11,813 nucleotides of DNA from an uncultured Ezakiella sp. GTDB taxonomy: Bacteria; Bacillota; Clostridia; Tissierellales; Peptoniphilaceae. The notes beneath the pieces were generated by a model. It worked only from the letters and a program-made list of their open reading frames with translations. It searched no databases and was not told the DNA's origin. Positions 1 to 6,391 of this stretch are shown here, one piece after another (position 1 is the stretch's first letter; every line of letters starts with the position of its first letter). The position numbers and the translations under genes were made by a program. The stretch spans positions 1 through 11,813 of the forward strand of contig CAMYPV010000039.1 in the NCBI GenBank assembly GCA_947293975.1, given 5' to 3'.

Positions 1-671
1 CTGTCACAATTTGTATCGTGAGCAAGCATAACAGAAGTCCTATCCTTATCAATTACAGCATTTACTGCAACAAGTTTATTGTCTTCGTCGATTGTCGGAA
101 TGCCTCCACCGCCGCCTGCAATTACTACAGGAGAGCTTTTCAAGCATGCATTTATTGCATCCACCTCAACAATCTTAACTGGGTATGGACTTGCAACAAC
201 CTCTCTGTAACCGCGGCCAGAATCTTCTATCATAACCTTACCAGCACGCTCTAGCTCTTCAGATTTTTCTTTTGAATAGAAAGCTCCAATAGGCTTTGTA
301 GGGTTATCAAAACTCTTATCGTTTTTATTTACAATAACTCTTGTTACGACAGTTGGCACTCTCTTATTAATACCGCTCTTGCTCAATTCGTTCTCAATTG
401 CGTTTGACAATTGGTATCCAATAAAACTTTGGCTCATAGCAACGCATTCTGAAAGAGGAAGCGACTCTGTTTCGCTTTCCATCGCGCCCACGTCAATATT
501 TTTCTTTATATATCCAACTTGAGGACCATTGCCATGGCAAATTACGACCTCATTTCCATCTTCAACCAATTTTGCAATCGGTTTTGCAATAATATTTACA
601 CTTTCTAATAACTCATTATAAAGAGTACCCAATGCATTTCCACCAAGTGAAATTAAAATTCTTTTTCCCAT
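1..671 (-). CDS. arcC: Carbamate kinase, 3' end cut by window edge
   Basis: The first 223 residues of carbamate kinase, which transfers phosphate between carbamoyl phosphate and ADP to make ATP, ammonia and CO2 in the cytoplasm. It is the energy-yielding last step of arginine, agmatine or similar fermentations. Visible amino-acid kinase motifs are SLGGNAL (8-14), HGNGPQVG (46-53), TRVIVN (110-115), KPIGAFY (126-132), GRGYREVVASP (152-162), the glycine-rich AGGGGGIP (195-202) and VIDKD (216-220). The family is about 310 residues long, so roughly 85 C-terminal residues lie outside the window. The start ATG at 669-671 is preceded by GAGGAGG at ideal spacing. It begins 12 nt after the nucleoside phosphorylase gene, so the two are almost certainly one transcript. 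No ornithine transcarbamoylase or arginine deiminase is visible, so the source of its substrate is unknown. Confidence 0.95.
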   Translation of the reverse strand, partial: MGKRILISLGGNALGTLYNELLESVNIIAKPIAKLVEDGNEVVICHGNGPQVGYIKKNIDVGAMESETESLPLSECVAMSQSFIGYQLSNAIENELSKSGINKRVPTVVTRVIVNKNDKSFDNPTKPIGAFYSKEKSEELERAGKVMIEDSGRGYREVVASPYPVKIVEVDAINACLKSSPVVIAGGGGGIPTIDEDNKLVAVNAVIDKDRTSVMLAHDTNCD

Positions 672-683
672 AACTCCTCCTCG

Positions 684-1445
684 TTAAAATATATTATAAG
701 CTAGGTCAATAGCGACATCACAAATCAAATATTTGTCATCTAACTTTTCCTCACTAGCCAAACTTCTTCTATCGTGAACTTCCGCATCTAAATTATCAGC
801 ACTGTAAAAGAAATGTGCAATCTCTAAATCACGAAACTTACCCACAGCAGCAACTGCCGAACATTCCATATCAACAGCCACCACTCCACGTTCTTTCATC
901 AAGTTAAATTTATTTTTTGTCTCTCGATAAAAAGCGTCGGTTGTCCAAACTTTTCCTACAGTATGTGATATTTCTTTTCCATCAAAATATCTTATCATCT
1001 TATCAATTGTTTTTGTATTTACATCTATCTCAGTAGATGCTTTTACATAATGGAAGCTGGTACCTTCTTCACGAACAGCACAATTTGGAACTATAATTGA
1101 CAAATCTTTTATGCTTGAATCTAAAACCCCACATGTACCAAAAAGCATAAACTTTTTAAAACCCATGGGTATACATTCCTCAATAGTCCCTACAGTCATT
1201 GGTGCCCCAACTTCCCACATGGTAACGCCAATGTCTTTTCCATTATAATTAATTTTATAAATTGGAACCTCCCCATTTGCAGATAATGTGCTTGCAATTT
1301 GAATGCCCTTGTATTTTTTTACAATATAATCAATCAAAGGATATGAAAAAGCACCTATTAAAATTTCTGGACAATTTTCTATATGATCAATTGTATGTTC
1401 AGCCTTTATAATCTCTTCACTCTTATCGTCAAATATAATACACAT
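684..1445 (-). CDS. Nucleoside phosphorylase (uridine phosphorylase/PNP, NP-I family)
   Basis: A 253-residue cytoplasmic NP-I enzyme that should cleave a nucleoside with phosphate to a free base and (deoxy)ribose-1-phosphate. Motifs seen are the phosphate-loop FGTCG (102-106), REEGTSFHY (115-123), WTTDAFYRET (around 167-176), the nucleoside/ribose-binding VDMECSAV (181-188) and SADNLD (205-210). The ME-SA pattern and EGTS segment resemble uridine phosphorylases, but I cannot assign purine or pyrimidine specificity. I chose the ATG at 1443-1445 because GGAGG lies 5 nt upstream. A longer in-frame ATG at 1481 would sit at the predicted transcription start of the promoter at 1486-1515. The gene is followed after 12 nt by arcC; ribose phosphate release and carbamate kinase would both serve fermentative energy supply (inference). 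Confidence 0.88.
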   Translation of the reverse strand: MCIIFDDKSEEIIKAEHTIDHIENCPEILIGAFSYPLIDYIVKKYKGIQIASTLSANGEVPIYKINYNGKDIGVTMWEVGAPMTVGTIEECIPMGFKKFMLFGTCGVLDSSIKDLSIIVPNCAVREEGTSFHYVKASTEIDVNTKTIDKMIRYFDGKEISHTVGKVWTTDAFYRETKNKFNLMKERGVVAVDMECSAVAAVGKFRDLEIAHFFYSADNLDAEVHDRRSLASEEKLDDKYLICDVAIDLAYNIF

Positions 1446-1485
1446 AAGTCCTCCAATCCAAATTATTAAGTGAGAATACAAAATG

Positions 1486-1515
1486 ATTATAACATAATAA
1501 ATTTATATAATTCAA
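1486..1515 (-). promoter_or_regulatory. Sigma-A promoter for nucleoside phosphorylase-arcC
   Basis: On the minus strand, TTGAAT (1510-1515) is followed after 18 nt by a perfect TATAAT (1486-1491). The -10 is preceded by TGT, giving an extended -10. The expected start near 1479 leaves a leader of about 34 nt before the ATG at 1445. The block is separated from the upstream genes by the terminator at 1535-1559. Confidence 0.75.
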
Positions 1516-1523
1516 GTACTTAT

Positions 1524-1559
1524 GAAATAAAAAAACTCGCTAGCCATAAGCCAGCGAGT
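1524..1559 (-). terminator. Rho-independent terminator after glsB-like gene
   Basis: The 7-bp arms ACTCGCT (1535-1541) and AGCGAGT (1553-1559) pair perfectly around an 11-nt loop. On the minus strand they are followed by a run of seven T (1529-1535) within a T-rich tail. It starts 9 nt past the stop of the small membrane protein gene and ends the dps-glsB transcript. Confidence 0.88.
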
Positions 1560-1568
1560 AATTGATTA

Positions 1569-1814
1569 TTATTTTCTACCTGTAATGAGTTTAACTATAA
1601 ATATAACTACGCAAGCACCTACAATGCCGCTTACAATATCGCCTACAAATCCTCCCTTGGATTGTAATCCGATTAAGCCCAAGACAAAGTTTCCTATGCC
1701 TCCGCCAATAAGTCCTGCAAGTATATTTTTAATTGCACCCATTTGAGCATTTGTCTTCATGATAATGGATGCAATCCATCCACAAAATGCTCCGGTTATT
1801 ATTGAACTAATCAT
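1569..1814 (-). CDS. GlsB/YeaQ/YmgE-type small membrane protein
   Basis: An 81-residue, very hydrophobic, glycine-rich protein of the transglycosylase-associated (GlsB/YeaQ/YmgE) family. Members are small inner-membrane proteins linked to general stress; their biochemical role is not established. Three membrane segments can be seen, roughly at 1-20, 26-49 and 56-77. The glycine-rich runs GLIGGGIGNFVLGLIG and GGFVGDIVSGIVGACVV are typical of the family, and the tail is basic (TGRK). Start ATG 1812-1814 has GAGGAGG just upstream. The gap to dps is only 35 nt with no terminator, so the two are probably co-transcribed, which fits a stress role. Confidence 0.88.
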   Translation of the reverse strand: MISSIITGAFCGWIASIIMKTNAQMGAIKNILAGLIGGGIGNFVLGLIGLQSKGGFVGDIVSGIVGACVVIFIVKLITGRK

Positions 1815-1849
1815 TATTCCTCCTCAATTTTTGAGAAATAAAGATGAAT

Positions 1850-2278
1850 TTATTTTAGGTTTTCCCTCATCATCCAAATTTCTTTGTCCAATCCACTGAT
1901 GATGTCTTCTAACATGCTTACCCATGGATAATCGTCATTTGCATCTGCTTCTTTTCTAATTTCATGAGCCATGTTTCTGAAGTATTCAAACAATTTTAGA
2001 GCTTGTTCAAAAGCTTCTTTTGTTGTCCATTCTTTTTCTTCAAGTTCTTTAACTTGTGTAAGTTCAAGATATTTTGAAACTTTTGTTACAGGAATTTCTT
2101 CATCCATTCTCATCTTTTCAGCAACTTCATCATAAATTGCATGAACTTGATCATACAAGCCTTCTAAATATTCGTGTACATATTTAAATCCAGGTCCTTT
2201 TACATTGAAATGTAGATTGTGTAGATTTACATAACCTACTAATAAATCTGCTAAAAATATATTCTTTTTGTTGTCCAT
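1850..2278 (-). CDS. dps: Dps-family mini-ferritin
   Basis: A 142-residue Dps-like protein of the ferritin superfamily. The family forms 12-subunit shells that oxidise Fe(II) with peroxide and store it, and some members bind DNA. The inter-subunit ferroxidase ligands are present at H23, H35, D50 and E54. Their spacing of 12, 15 and 4 residues is the same as in E. coli Dps (H51, H63, D78, E82). The usual LHWNVKG motif reads LHFNVKG here, with Phe for the conserved Trp. There is no long basic N-terminal tail, so direct DNA binding of the E. coli type is doubtful. Start ATG has GGAGG 8 nt upstream. It heads a two-gene unit with the GlsB-like gene, and an AT-rich palindrome lies in its upstream region. 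Confidence 0.93.
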   Translation of the reverse strand: MDNKKNIFLADLLVGYVNLHNLHFNVKGPGFKYVHEYLEGLYDQVHAIYDEVAEKMRMDEEIPVTKVSKYLELTQVKELEEKEWTTKEAFEQALKLFEYFRNMAHEIRKEADANDDYPWVSMLEDIISGLDKEIWMMRENLK

Positions 2279-2310
2279 AATGATACCTCCTAAATTTATT
2301 CACTATTTAC

Positions 2311-2351
2311 ACTATACATATACCCAACTTTTATTATTTAAAACAATAAAA
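2311..2351 (-). promoter_or_regulatory. Candidate dps promoter/operator region with 23-bp palindrome
   Basis: TATAGT at 2311-2316 is the best -10 candidate upstream of dps, but no good -35 stands at 17-18 nt. Where the -35 should be lies a near-perfect palindrome: arms 2329-2339 and 2341-2351 match at 10 of 11 positions around A2340. This would suit a repressor site such as a Fur/PerR-type regulator, but the sequence does not match the canonical 15-bp PerR box. The region is very AT-rich, so chance symmetry is possible. No GC-rich terminator is seen between the preceding gene and dps. Confidence 0.35.
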
Positions 2352-2366
2352 ATTTAAAATATATAT

Positions 2367-2651
2367 TTAAAAAGCAAGACCTTCAACGATTAGCTTTTCA
2401 CTAAACAAAATTTTCCTATATTTTATAGTAAGCTCTCCACTCTTTGTGTTTGCAGCCACAGTTACATAAACCGTAACTCCATCAACATCGTATTTGTCAA
2501 AGTCATCAATGTTTTCTTTTGGTTTTCCCAAAGTCACGCTTGGGTTTGGTTCAACTCCTCAGCTTGCGCAACCTTCAATGTCTACTGTTAATTCGTTTGA
2601 GTTTTTCTTTTTTAGATACTCAAGTACTTTTTGATCTAATATAATTTTCAT
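2367..2651 (-). CDS. Putative selenoprotein, small HesB/IscA-like or CC/Se-motif protein with in-frame UGA
   Basis: A 94-codon gene whose codon 31 is UGA (2559-2561). If the UGA is read as selenocysteine the protein runs from MKIILDQKVLEYLKKK to LIVEGLAF and contains the motif G27-C28-A29-S30-U31-G32. After the UGA, 63 sense codons follow without a stop and keep protein-like composition, including the segment YDVDGVTVYV (54-63). The overall plan, an N-terminal helix, a Cys-containing turn and a late DGVTVYV strand, recalls HesB/IscA-type proteins. It also recalls what I remember as the 'CC/Se motif' family of small (seleno)proteins; both assignments are from memory. The ATG at 2649-2651 has GGGGAG upstream and lies 10 nt after the tcyP stop, so it is translated from the transporter mRNA. 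A SECIS-like hairpin follows the UGA. The alternative is a nonsense-mutated pseudogene. Function is unknown; C28-x-x-U31 suggests thiol/selenol redox or metal binding. Confidence 0.8.
2527..2544 (-). promoter_or_regulatory. Candidate bacterial SECIS hairpin
   Basis: Minus-strand sequence CCCAAG-CGUGA-CUUUGGG folds into a six-pair stem with one bulged U on the 3' side and a five-base loop containing GU. It begins 14 nt after the UGA codon, with the loop centred about 23 nt downstream. That is the distance at which bacterial SECIS elements are recognised by SelB. The bulged U and loop GU are also features of the E. coli fdhF element, though their order relative to the stem is not identical here. 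It lies inside the coding sequence, as bacterial SECIS elements must. Confidence 0.6.
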
Positions 2652-2661
2652 TTTATCTCCC

Positions 2662-4023
2662 CTATTCTGAAATTATTTCACTTCTGTTGTATATTTCTTC
2701 GTTTAATACGCCTTCTGATTTCGCAGCAACAACACCAGCAACAACTGAGTCACTAACATTAAGAGCTGTTCTGCCCATATCAATCAAAGGTTCTATTGCT
2801 ATTAACAAACCTGCAAGTTCGATTGGTAAGCCCATACTTGATAGCACAACAATTGCTGCAAATGTAGCTCCGCCACCAACGCCAACAATACCAAATGATC
2901 CAAGCGCTGTAACAATTACAAGCTTTGCTAAAAATCCAATTGAAAGAGGATTAATGCCAACAGTCGGTGCAATCATAACGGCAAGCATTGCTGGATAAAT
3001 TCCTGCACATCCATTTTGTCCAATACTTGTGCCCAAACTACCTGCAAGATTTGCGATACCTTCTGGAACGCCTAAATTTTGCTCCATATTTGTGATTGTA
3101 ATTGGAAGTGTTCCTGAACTTGATCTTGAAGTAAATGCAAACATAAAGTTTGGCATAGACTTTCTAAAGAAAGTAACAGGATTTAATCCAAATGCTCCCA
3201 CGATTAATCCGTGAACGATAAACATAATAATAATTGCAACATAGCTTGCCAAGATGAATGATAGTAGTCTTAAAACTTCTGAATAATTTGAAGTTGCCAT
3301 TACATTTGTCATCAAAGCCATAACGCCATAAGGTGTTAATCTTAATACTATTCTAACCATTCTCATAATTACATCTGAAAATGCATTTAGTACATCAATA
3401 AACAAATCGGCGTTCTTTGAATTTGCTCGTTTTAAATATAAAGCTGCAAGTCCTAGCATTGCTGCAAAAAATACTGTTGCTAGAGTTGCATTTGATCCTT
3501 GACCTGTAAGTGCATAGAATGGATTTACAGGGATAATTTCAAGAATTTGTTGTTGAATTGGTTTTGCTTCAAAATTTTGTAGTGTTTCAACAAGTTTTTC
3601 TCCCCTTGCGACTTCTGCTGTTGATGATTGCAAGCCTTCAGCTGATAATTTAAATACAGATGAAGTTAAAGCGCCAACAAGTGCCGCAACAGCAACTGTA
3701 AACATCAAAACTGCCATAATTTTAGCAGCAGATCTACCAACATTCTTTTCTTGATTTGCAATAGCCTTTGTAATAGATACAAATACAAGTGGGAATACTA
3801 TCATTCTAAGTAATCTAACATAACCACTGCCAACCAAAGTTATCCAACTCATTGACTTTGAAATTTGATCTGGTTCAACTAACAATTGTAGAATAACACC
3901 AAATACAATACCAACAACAAGTGCTGTGATAACTCTAACGTTAAAACTCATGTTTAATTTTTTCATGTAGCTAATGCCATACATAAGTACAACAAATGCT
4001 AGAATAATAAATAAATATAACAT
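2662..4023 (-). CDS. tcyP: L-cystine:cation symporter, TcyP type
   Basis: A 453-residue dicarboxylate/amino acid:cation symporter (DAACS) of the cytoplasmic membrane. It closely follows the Bacillus TcyP pattern, so import of L-cystine (possibly selenocystine too, inference) is the best call. Characteristic stretches are FNVRVITALVVGIVFGVILQ (27-46), GSGYVRLLRMIVFPLVFVS (65-83), the substrate-gate serine cluster TSRSSSGTLP (288-297), GQNGCAGIYPAMLA (325-338), GVGGGATFAA (371-380) and the ion/substrate-site DMGRTALNVSDS (415-426). Length matches TcyP (about 460). The ATG at 4021-4023 has AGGAGG 6 nt upstream, overlapping the stop of the DUF4230 gene, so the two are coupled. The putative selenoprotein gene follows after 10 nt. 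Confidence 0.9.
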   Translation of the reverse strand: MLYLFIILAFVVLMYGISYMKKLNMSFNVRVITALVVGIVFGVILQLLVEPDQISKSMSWITLVGSGYVRLLRMIVFPLVFVSITKAIANQEKNVGRSAAKIMAVLMFTVAVAALVGALTSSVFKLSAEGLQSSTAEVARGEKLVETLQNFEAKPIQQQILEIIPVNPFYALTGQGSNATLATVFFAAMLGLAALYLKRANSKNADLFIDVLNAFSDVIMRMVRIVLRLTPYGVMALMTNVMATSNYSEVLRLLSFILASYVAIIIMFIVHGLIVGAFGLNPVTFFRKSMPNFMFAFTSRSSSGTLPITITNMEQNLGVPEGIANLAGSLGTSIGQNGCAGIYPAMLAVMIAPTVGINPLSIGFLAKLVIVTALGSFGIVGVGGGATFAAIVVLSSMGLPIELAGLLIAIEPLIDMGRTALNVSDSVVAGVVAAKSEGVLNEEIYNRSEIISE

Positions 4024-4032
4024 ACTTTCCTC

Positions 4033-4575
4033 CTACTTAAATTCAATTTCATTATAACCTTTTGCCTTTAAAAACTCAGTTAGCATCAATTTAAAACGTT
4101 CCGTTAAAATTGATTGAGCGTCTGATGACATGATTTTGTTTTCAATAGCAATCTTTGCAGCGTTGATTGCTTTATTTGTTTCGATTAAATCATCCTTTTT
4201 CAAATCTCTGCCATCAATATCGTGCTTTGTGATAATTGGCGCTGGAAGATTAATTGTGATTTTTTTCTTGCCGTCATATTTTGCAAGAATCATACCTTCT
4301 TTTAATTCAGTGCCATCCTTTGCTTTTTCTACAACAATATTATCGCCATTCTCAAACTGCATCATAACTCTACCGCTAACATCATCAAGACTATAGCTAT
4401 AATCATACACAACACAGTTGGCAATATTCGCAATAGAAAGCTTCATGTCGTCATTATATTTCTTCTCTTTGATTTTGGAATTTATCATAAAATACACAAC
4501 AGATATTATCAACAAAATTAAAACAGCAATTGATGTGTAGATTATGATTTTCTTTTTCTTATCCAAGTTTTCCAT
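4033..4575 (-). CDS. Membrane-anchored DUF4230 protein
   Basis: A 180-residue protein with a basic N-terminus (KKKK at 6-9) and one membrane segment at about 10-32. The rest probably faces outside the membrane. The region KITINLPAPIITKHDIDGRDLKKDD (about 105-129), followed by an amphipathic helix (AINAAKIAIENKI) and ending LTEFLKAKGYNEIEFK, fits DUF4230, a family of unknown function found in many Firmicutes. It has one cysteine (C54) in the external part. GGAGG stands 5 nt before the ATG. It is the first gene after the ricT terminator and precedes tcyP by 9 nt, so it may assist the transporter or simply share expression. Any promoter must lie in the roughly 60 nt upstream. A TTGATA inside the terminator hairpin with TAAAAA 19 nt later is the only weak candidate. 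Confidence 0.72.
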   Translation of the reverse strand: MENLDKKKKIIIYTSIAVLILLIISVVYFMINSKIKEKKYNDDMKLSIANIANCVVYDYSYSLDDVSGRVMMQFENGDNIVVEKAKDGTELKEGMILAKYDGKKKITINLPAPIITKHDIDGRDLKKDDLIETNKAINAAKIAIENKIMSSDAQSILTERFKLMLTEFLKAKGYNEIEFK

Positions 4576-4601
4576 ATCAACCTCCTAGTATTTTTTTACC
4601 C

Positions 4602-4636
4602 AAAATAAAAAAATATCTATCAAACGATAGATATTT
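4602..4636 (-). terminator. Terminator after ricT
   Basis: An 11-bp perfect stem (4611-4621 with 4626-4636) closes a four-base loop. On the minus strand it is followed by seven T, then A and four T. The stem includes the first two bases of the ricT stop codon (4635-4637). The stem is AT-rich, so some read-through into the DUF4230-tcyP genes is possible. Confidence 0.75.
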
Positions 4637-5492
4637 ATTGCTCTACATTTTTCATTGGACATTTACAATCGTCACAATTTTTTCCTCGTTTACGCTTAAG
4701 GTCATTAATGCCAAATACAAAATATTCAAACGAATCATTCTTTTCTATTTGTACTTTAACCTGATCCTTAATCGCATATCTTTCAACGACTTTTCCCTCG
4801 CCTTCAGGAGTGATGACATATTCTTTCAAGTCTGGCAACGCCTTTAGCCTTTCTTCATAGACATCTTGCTCGTAGTTTAGACAGCACATAAGCCTGCCAC
4901 ACATACCGCTAATTTTTGACGGAGTAAGTGATAGACCTTGATCTTTTGCCATCTTAATTGTAACATTTTCAAAATCTCTCAAAAATCTACTGCAGCAAAG
5001 CTCTTGGCCACACGGACCAAGTCCGCCCAACATTCTAGCACCATCTCTGACACCAATTTGTCTAAGCTCGATTCTAGTTCTATAAATAAATGCAAGTTCC
5101 TTTACCAACTCACGAAAATCTACACGCCCTTCAGCATTAAAATAAAATAATAATTTTTGATTGTCAAAAGTATAAGAACAATCAACAAGCTTCATATCAA
5201 GATTATGTTTTTCAACAAGACCTCTACAAACTCTAATAGCTTCTGAAGCTTTAATAACATTTTCCCTATATCTTTCAAGATCATATTCATCGGCAACCCT
5301 AATAACAGGTTTTAATTGTCTGCTCTCTTCTTCATCGCTTGCATCGTGCGACGCCACGCGAGCAAAACCAAGTTCTTTGCCGTGAATTGTCTCTACAACA
5401 ACGCCGTCTCCTTTTTTTATATCAAAGTCAAGACTGTCAAAACTATATATTTTACCAGAGTCGTTGAATTGTATACCTACAACTCTAACCAT
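4635..5492 (-). CDS. ricT: PSP1-domain protein RicT/YaaT
   Basis: A 285-residue PSP1 protein. In Bacillus, RicT (YaaT) joins RicA and RicF in a complex carrying Fe-S clusters; it speeds the Spo0F phosphorelay and guides RNase Y in mRNA maturation. The PSP1 core is seen from KGDGVVVETIHGKELGFARV (27-46) to RIELRQIGVRDGARMLGGLG (140-159). The cysteine sets C161, C166-C167 and C198, C203-C204 match those used for Fe-S binding (GPCGQELCC and GMCGRLMCC). An extra cluster CDDCKC (C273, C276, C278) sits at the C-terminus. Start ATG has GGAGG 6 nt upstream and a promoter just before it. The neighbours holB and darA are the usual ones for this gene in Firmicutes. Confidence 0.93.
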   Translation of the reverse strand: MVRVVGIQFNDSGKIYSFDSLDFDIKKGDGVVVETIHGKELGFARVASHDASDEEESRQLKPVIRVADEYDLERYRENVIKASEAIRVCRGLVEKHNLDMKLVDCSYTFDNQKLLFYFNAEGRVDFRELVKELAFIYRTRIELRQIGVRDGARMLGGLGPCGQELCCSRFLRDFENVTIKMAKDQGLSLTPSKISGMCGRLMCCLNYEQDVYEERLKALPDLKEYVITPEGEGKVVERYAIKDQVKVQIEKNDSFEYFVFGINDLKRKRGKNCDDCKCPMKNVEQ

Positions 5493-5509
5493 ATTTACCT
5501 CCTACAAAT

Positions 5510-5538
5510 ATTTTATCATATTTTATTAATTATGACAA
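5510..5538 (-). promoter_or_regulatory. Sigma-A promoter for ricT
   Basis: Minus-strand TTGTCA (5533-5538) and TAAAAT (5510-5515) are spaced by 17 nt, each one base away from consensus. They fill the 47-nt gap between holB and ricT. Transcription would begin near 5503, leaving a leader of only about 10-12 nt that is nearly all Shine-Dalgarno. ricT can thus be made both from the upstream transcript and from its own promoter. Confidence 0.6.
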
Positions 5539-5539
5539 A

Positions 5540-6391
5540 TTAAAATTTCCCCATAAATAAATCAGTCATGATTACCTTCTTATTAAAATTTCCCATATAT
5601 AATAACATTGCTTCGTCAATCTTTAATAGCAAGCGGTCAATTATCTCTGGCTTCAAATTTAATTTCGTCTGTAACAATCTCGCATCATAAATATCCCCTT
5701 CCTCGCCCAATGCATTTTTTCTCATGGACTTTAGAACGCAAATAGTATATTTACAAAGCGTTTCGAATTCATCTTTGTCAAAATCTTTTGAATACATCAA
5801 AGGATCACGATACAAAAAATCATTTACAAAATCACTTAATCCACCAGTATCATACTCAGAATATTTTATCGCTTTTGAAACACTTCCATCAGCAAGCGCC
5901 AAAATCTCTGGCGACAAATTCTTCTGAAGCGCTTGATTTAAATCATCATTTGTTAATTTTTTAAATTCAATATTTATAACTCTGCTTCTAATTGTTGGCA
6001 AAAGCATTTCATATTTATCTGTAATAAGTATTATCGACTCACCAATTGGCGGATCTTCAATTAGCTTTAAAAGTGAATTTTGGCTTTCAATATTCATTGT
6101 ATGTGCGTCATCTATAACCACAAATTTTCTACCACCAGAATATGATTTCAAAGATGAAAACTCTATAAGCTCTCTTATCTTTTCAAGCTTAATAATATTA
6201 TTTTGCGGTTCTACAAAAAAGAGGTCGGCATGAACGGCCGCCTCTTTAGTATTAACATTTAATATTTTACCAATGACCTCTAAAGCCTTGGTTTTTTTGC
6301 CTACGCCCTCCGGCCCACTTAGGCAAACTGAAATTGTATCTCTAGTTAAAACATCTTCAACTAGTTTTTGTGATTTTAAATTTCCAATCAT
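5540..6391 (-). CDS. holB: DNA polymerase III delta' subunit
   Basis: A 283-residue AAA+ clamp-loader subunit. Walker A GPEGVGKK (26-33) and Walker B VVIDDAH (91-97) are present, as are SLLKLIEDPP (106-115) and TIRSR (133-137), the SRC-type region, where the Cys is replaced by Val. Between the first helix and the HADLFFVEP strand the usual four-cysteine zinc module is missing: GKILNVNTKEAAVHAD (41-56) has no Cys. The delta' subunit loads the sliding clamp during replication. The start overlaps the darA stop by one base (TAATG) and lacks a clear Shine-Dalgarno, so translation is probably coupled to darA. The C-terminal part (from about 190) is poorly conserved, as is normal for the family. Confidence 0.88.
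   Translation of the reverse strand: MIGNLKSQKLVEDVLTRDTISVCLSGPEGVGKKTKALEVIGKILNVNTKEAAVHADLFFVEPQNNIIKLEKIRELIEFSSLKSYSGGRKFVVIDDAHTMNIESQNSLLKLIEDPPIGESIILITDKYEMLLPTIRSRVINIEFKKLTNDDLNQALQKNLSPEILALADGSVSKAIKYSEYDTGGLSDFVNDFLYRDPLMYSKDFDKDEFETLCKYTICVLKSMRKNALGEEGDIYDARLLQTKLNLKPEIIDRLLLKIDEAMLLYMGNFNKKVIMTDLFMGKF

Noticed and set aside
18..254. Plus-strand open frame of 78 codons
   Set aside because: It lies wholly antisense to carbamate kinase in the mirrored frame and has no protein-family look.
1446..1481. Longer start for the nucleoside phosphorylase (ATG at 1481)
   Set aside because: It would coincide with the transcription start of a strong promoter and has no Shine-Dalgarno, whereas the ATG at 1445 has GGAGG 5 nt upstream.
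2329..2366. AT-rich stretch as a terminator after the putative selenoprotein gene
   Set aside because: The symmetry is made almost wholly of A and T, and no GC stem with a T-tract is present. Operator or chance symmetry is as likely.
2559..2651. A 30-codon peptide ending at the UGA as a stand-alone gene
   Set aside because: The frame continues for 63 codons without a stop and keeps protein-like composition, and no good restart codon with a spaced Shine-Dalgarno follows the UGA. Recoding explains the data better.
2687..3214. Two plus-strand open frames opposite tcyP
   Set aside because: They mirror the codons of a clearly recognised transporter and lack ribosome binding sites.
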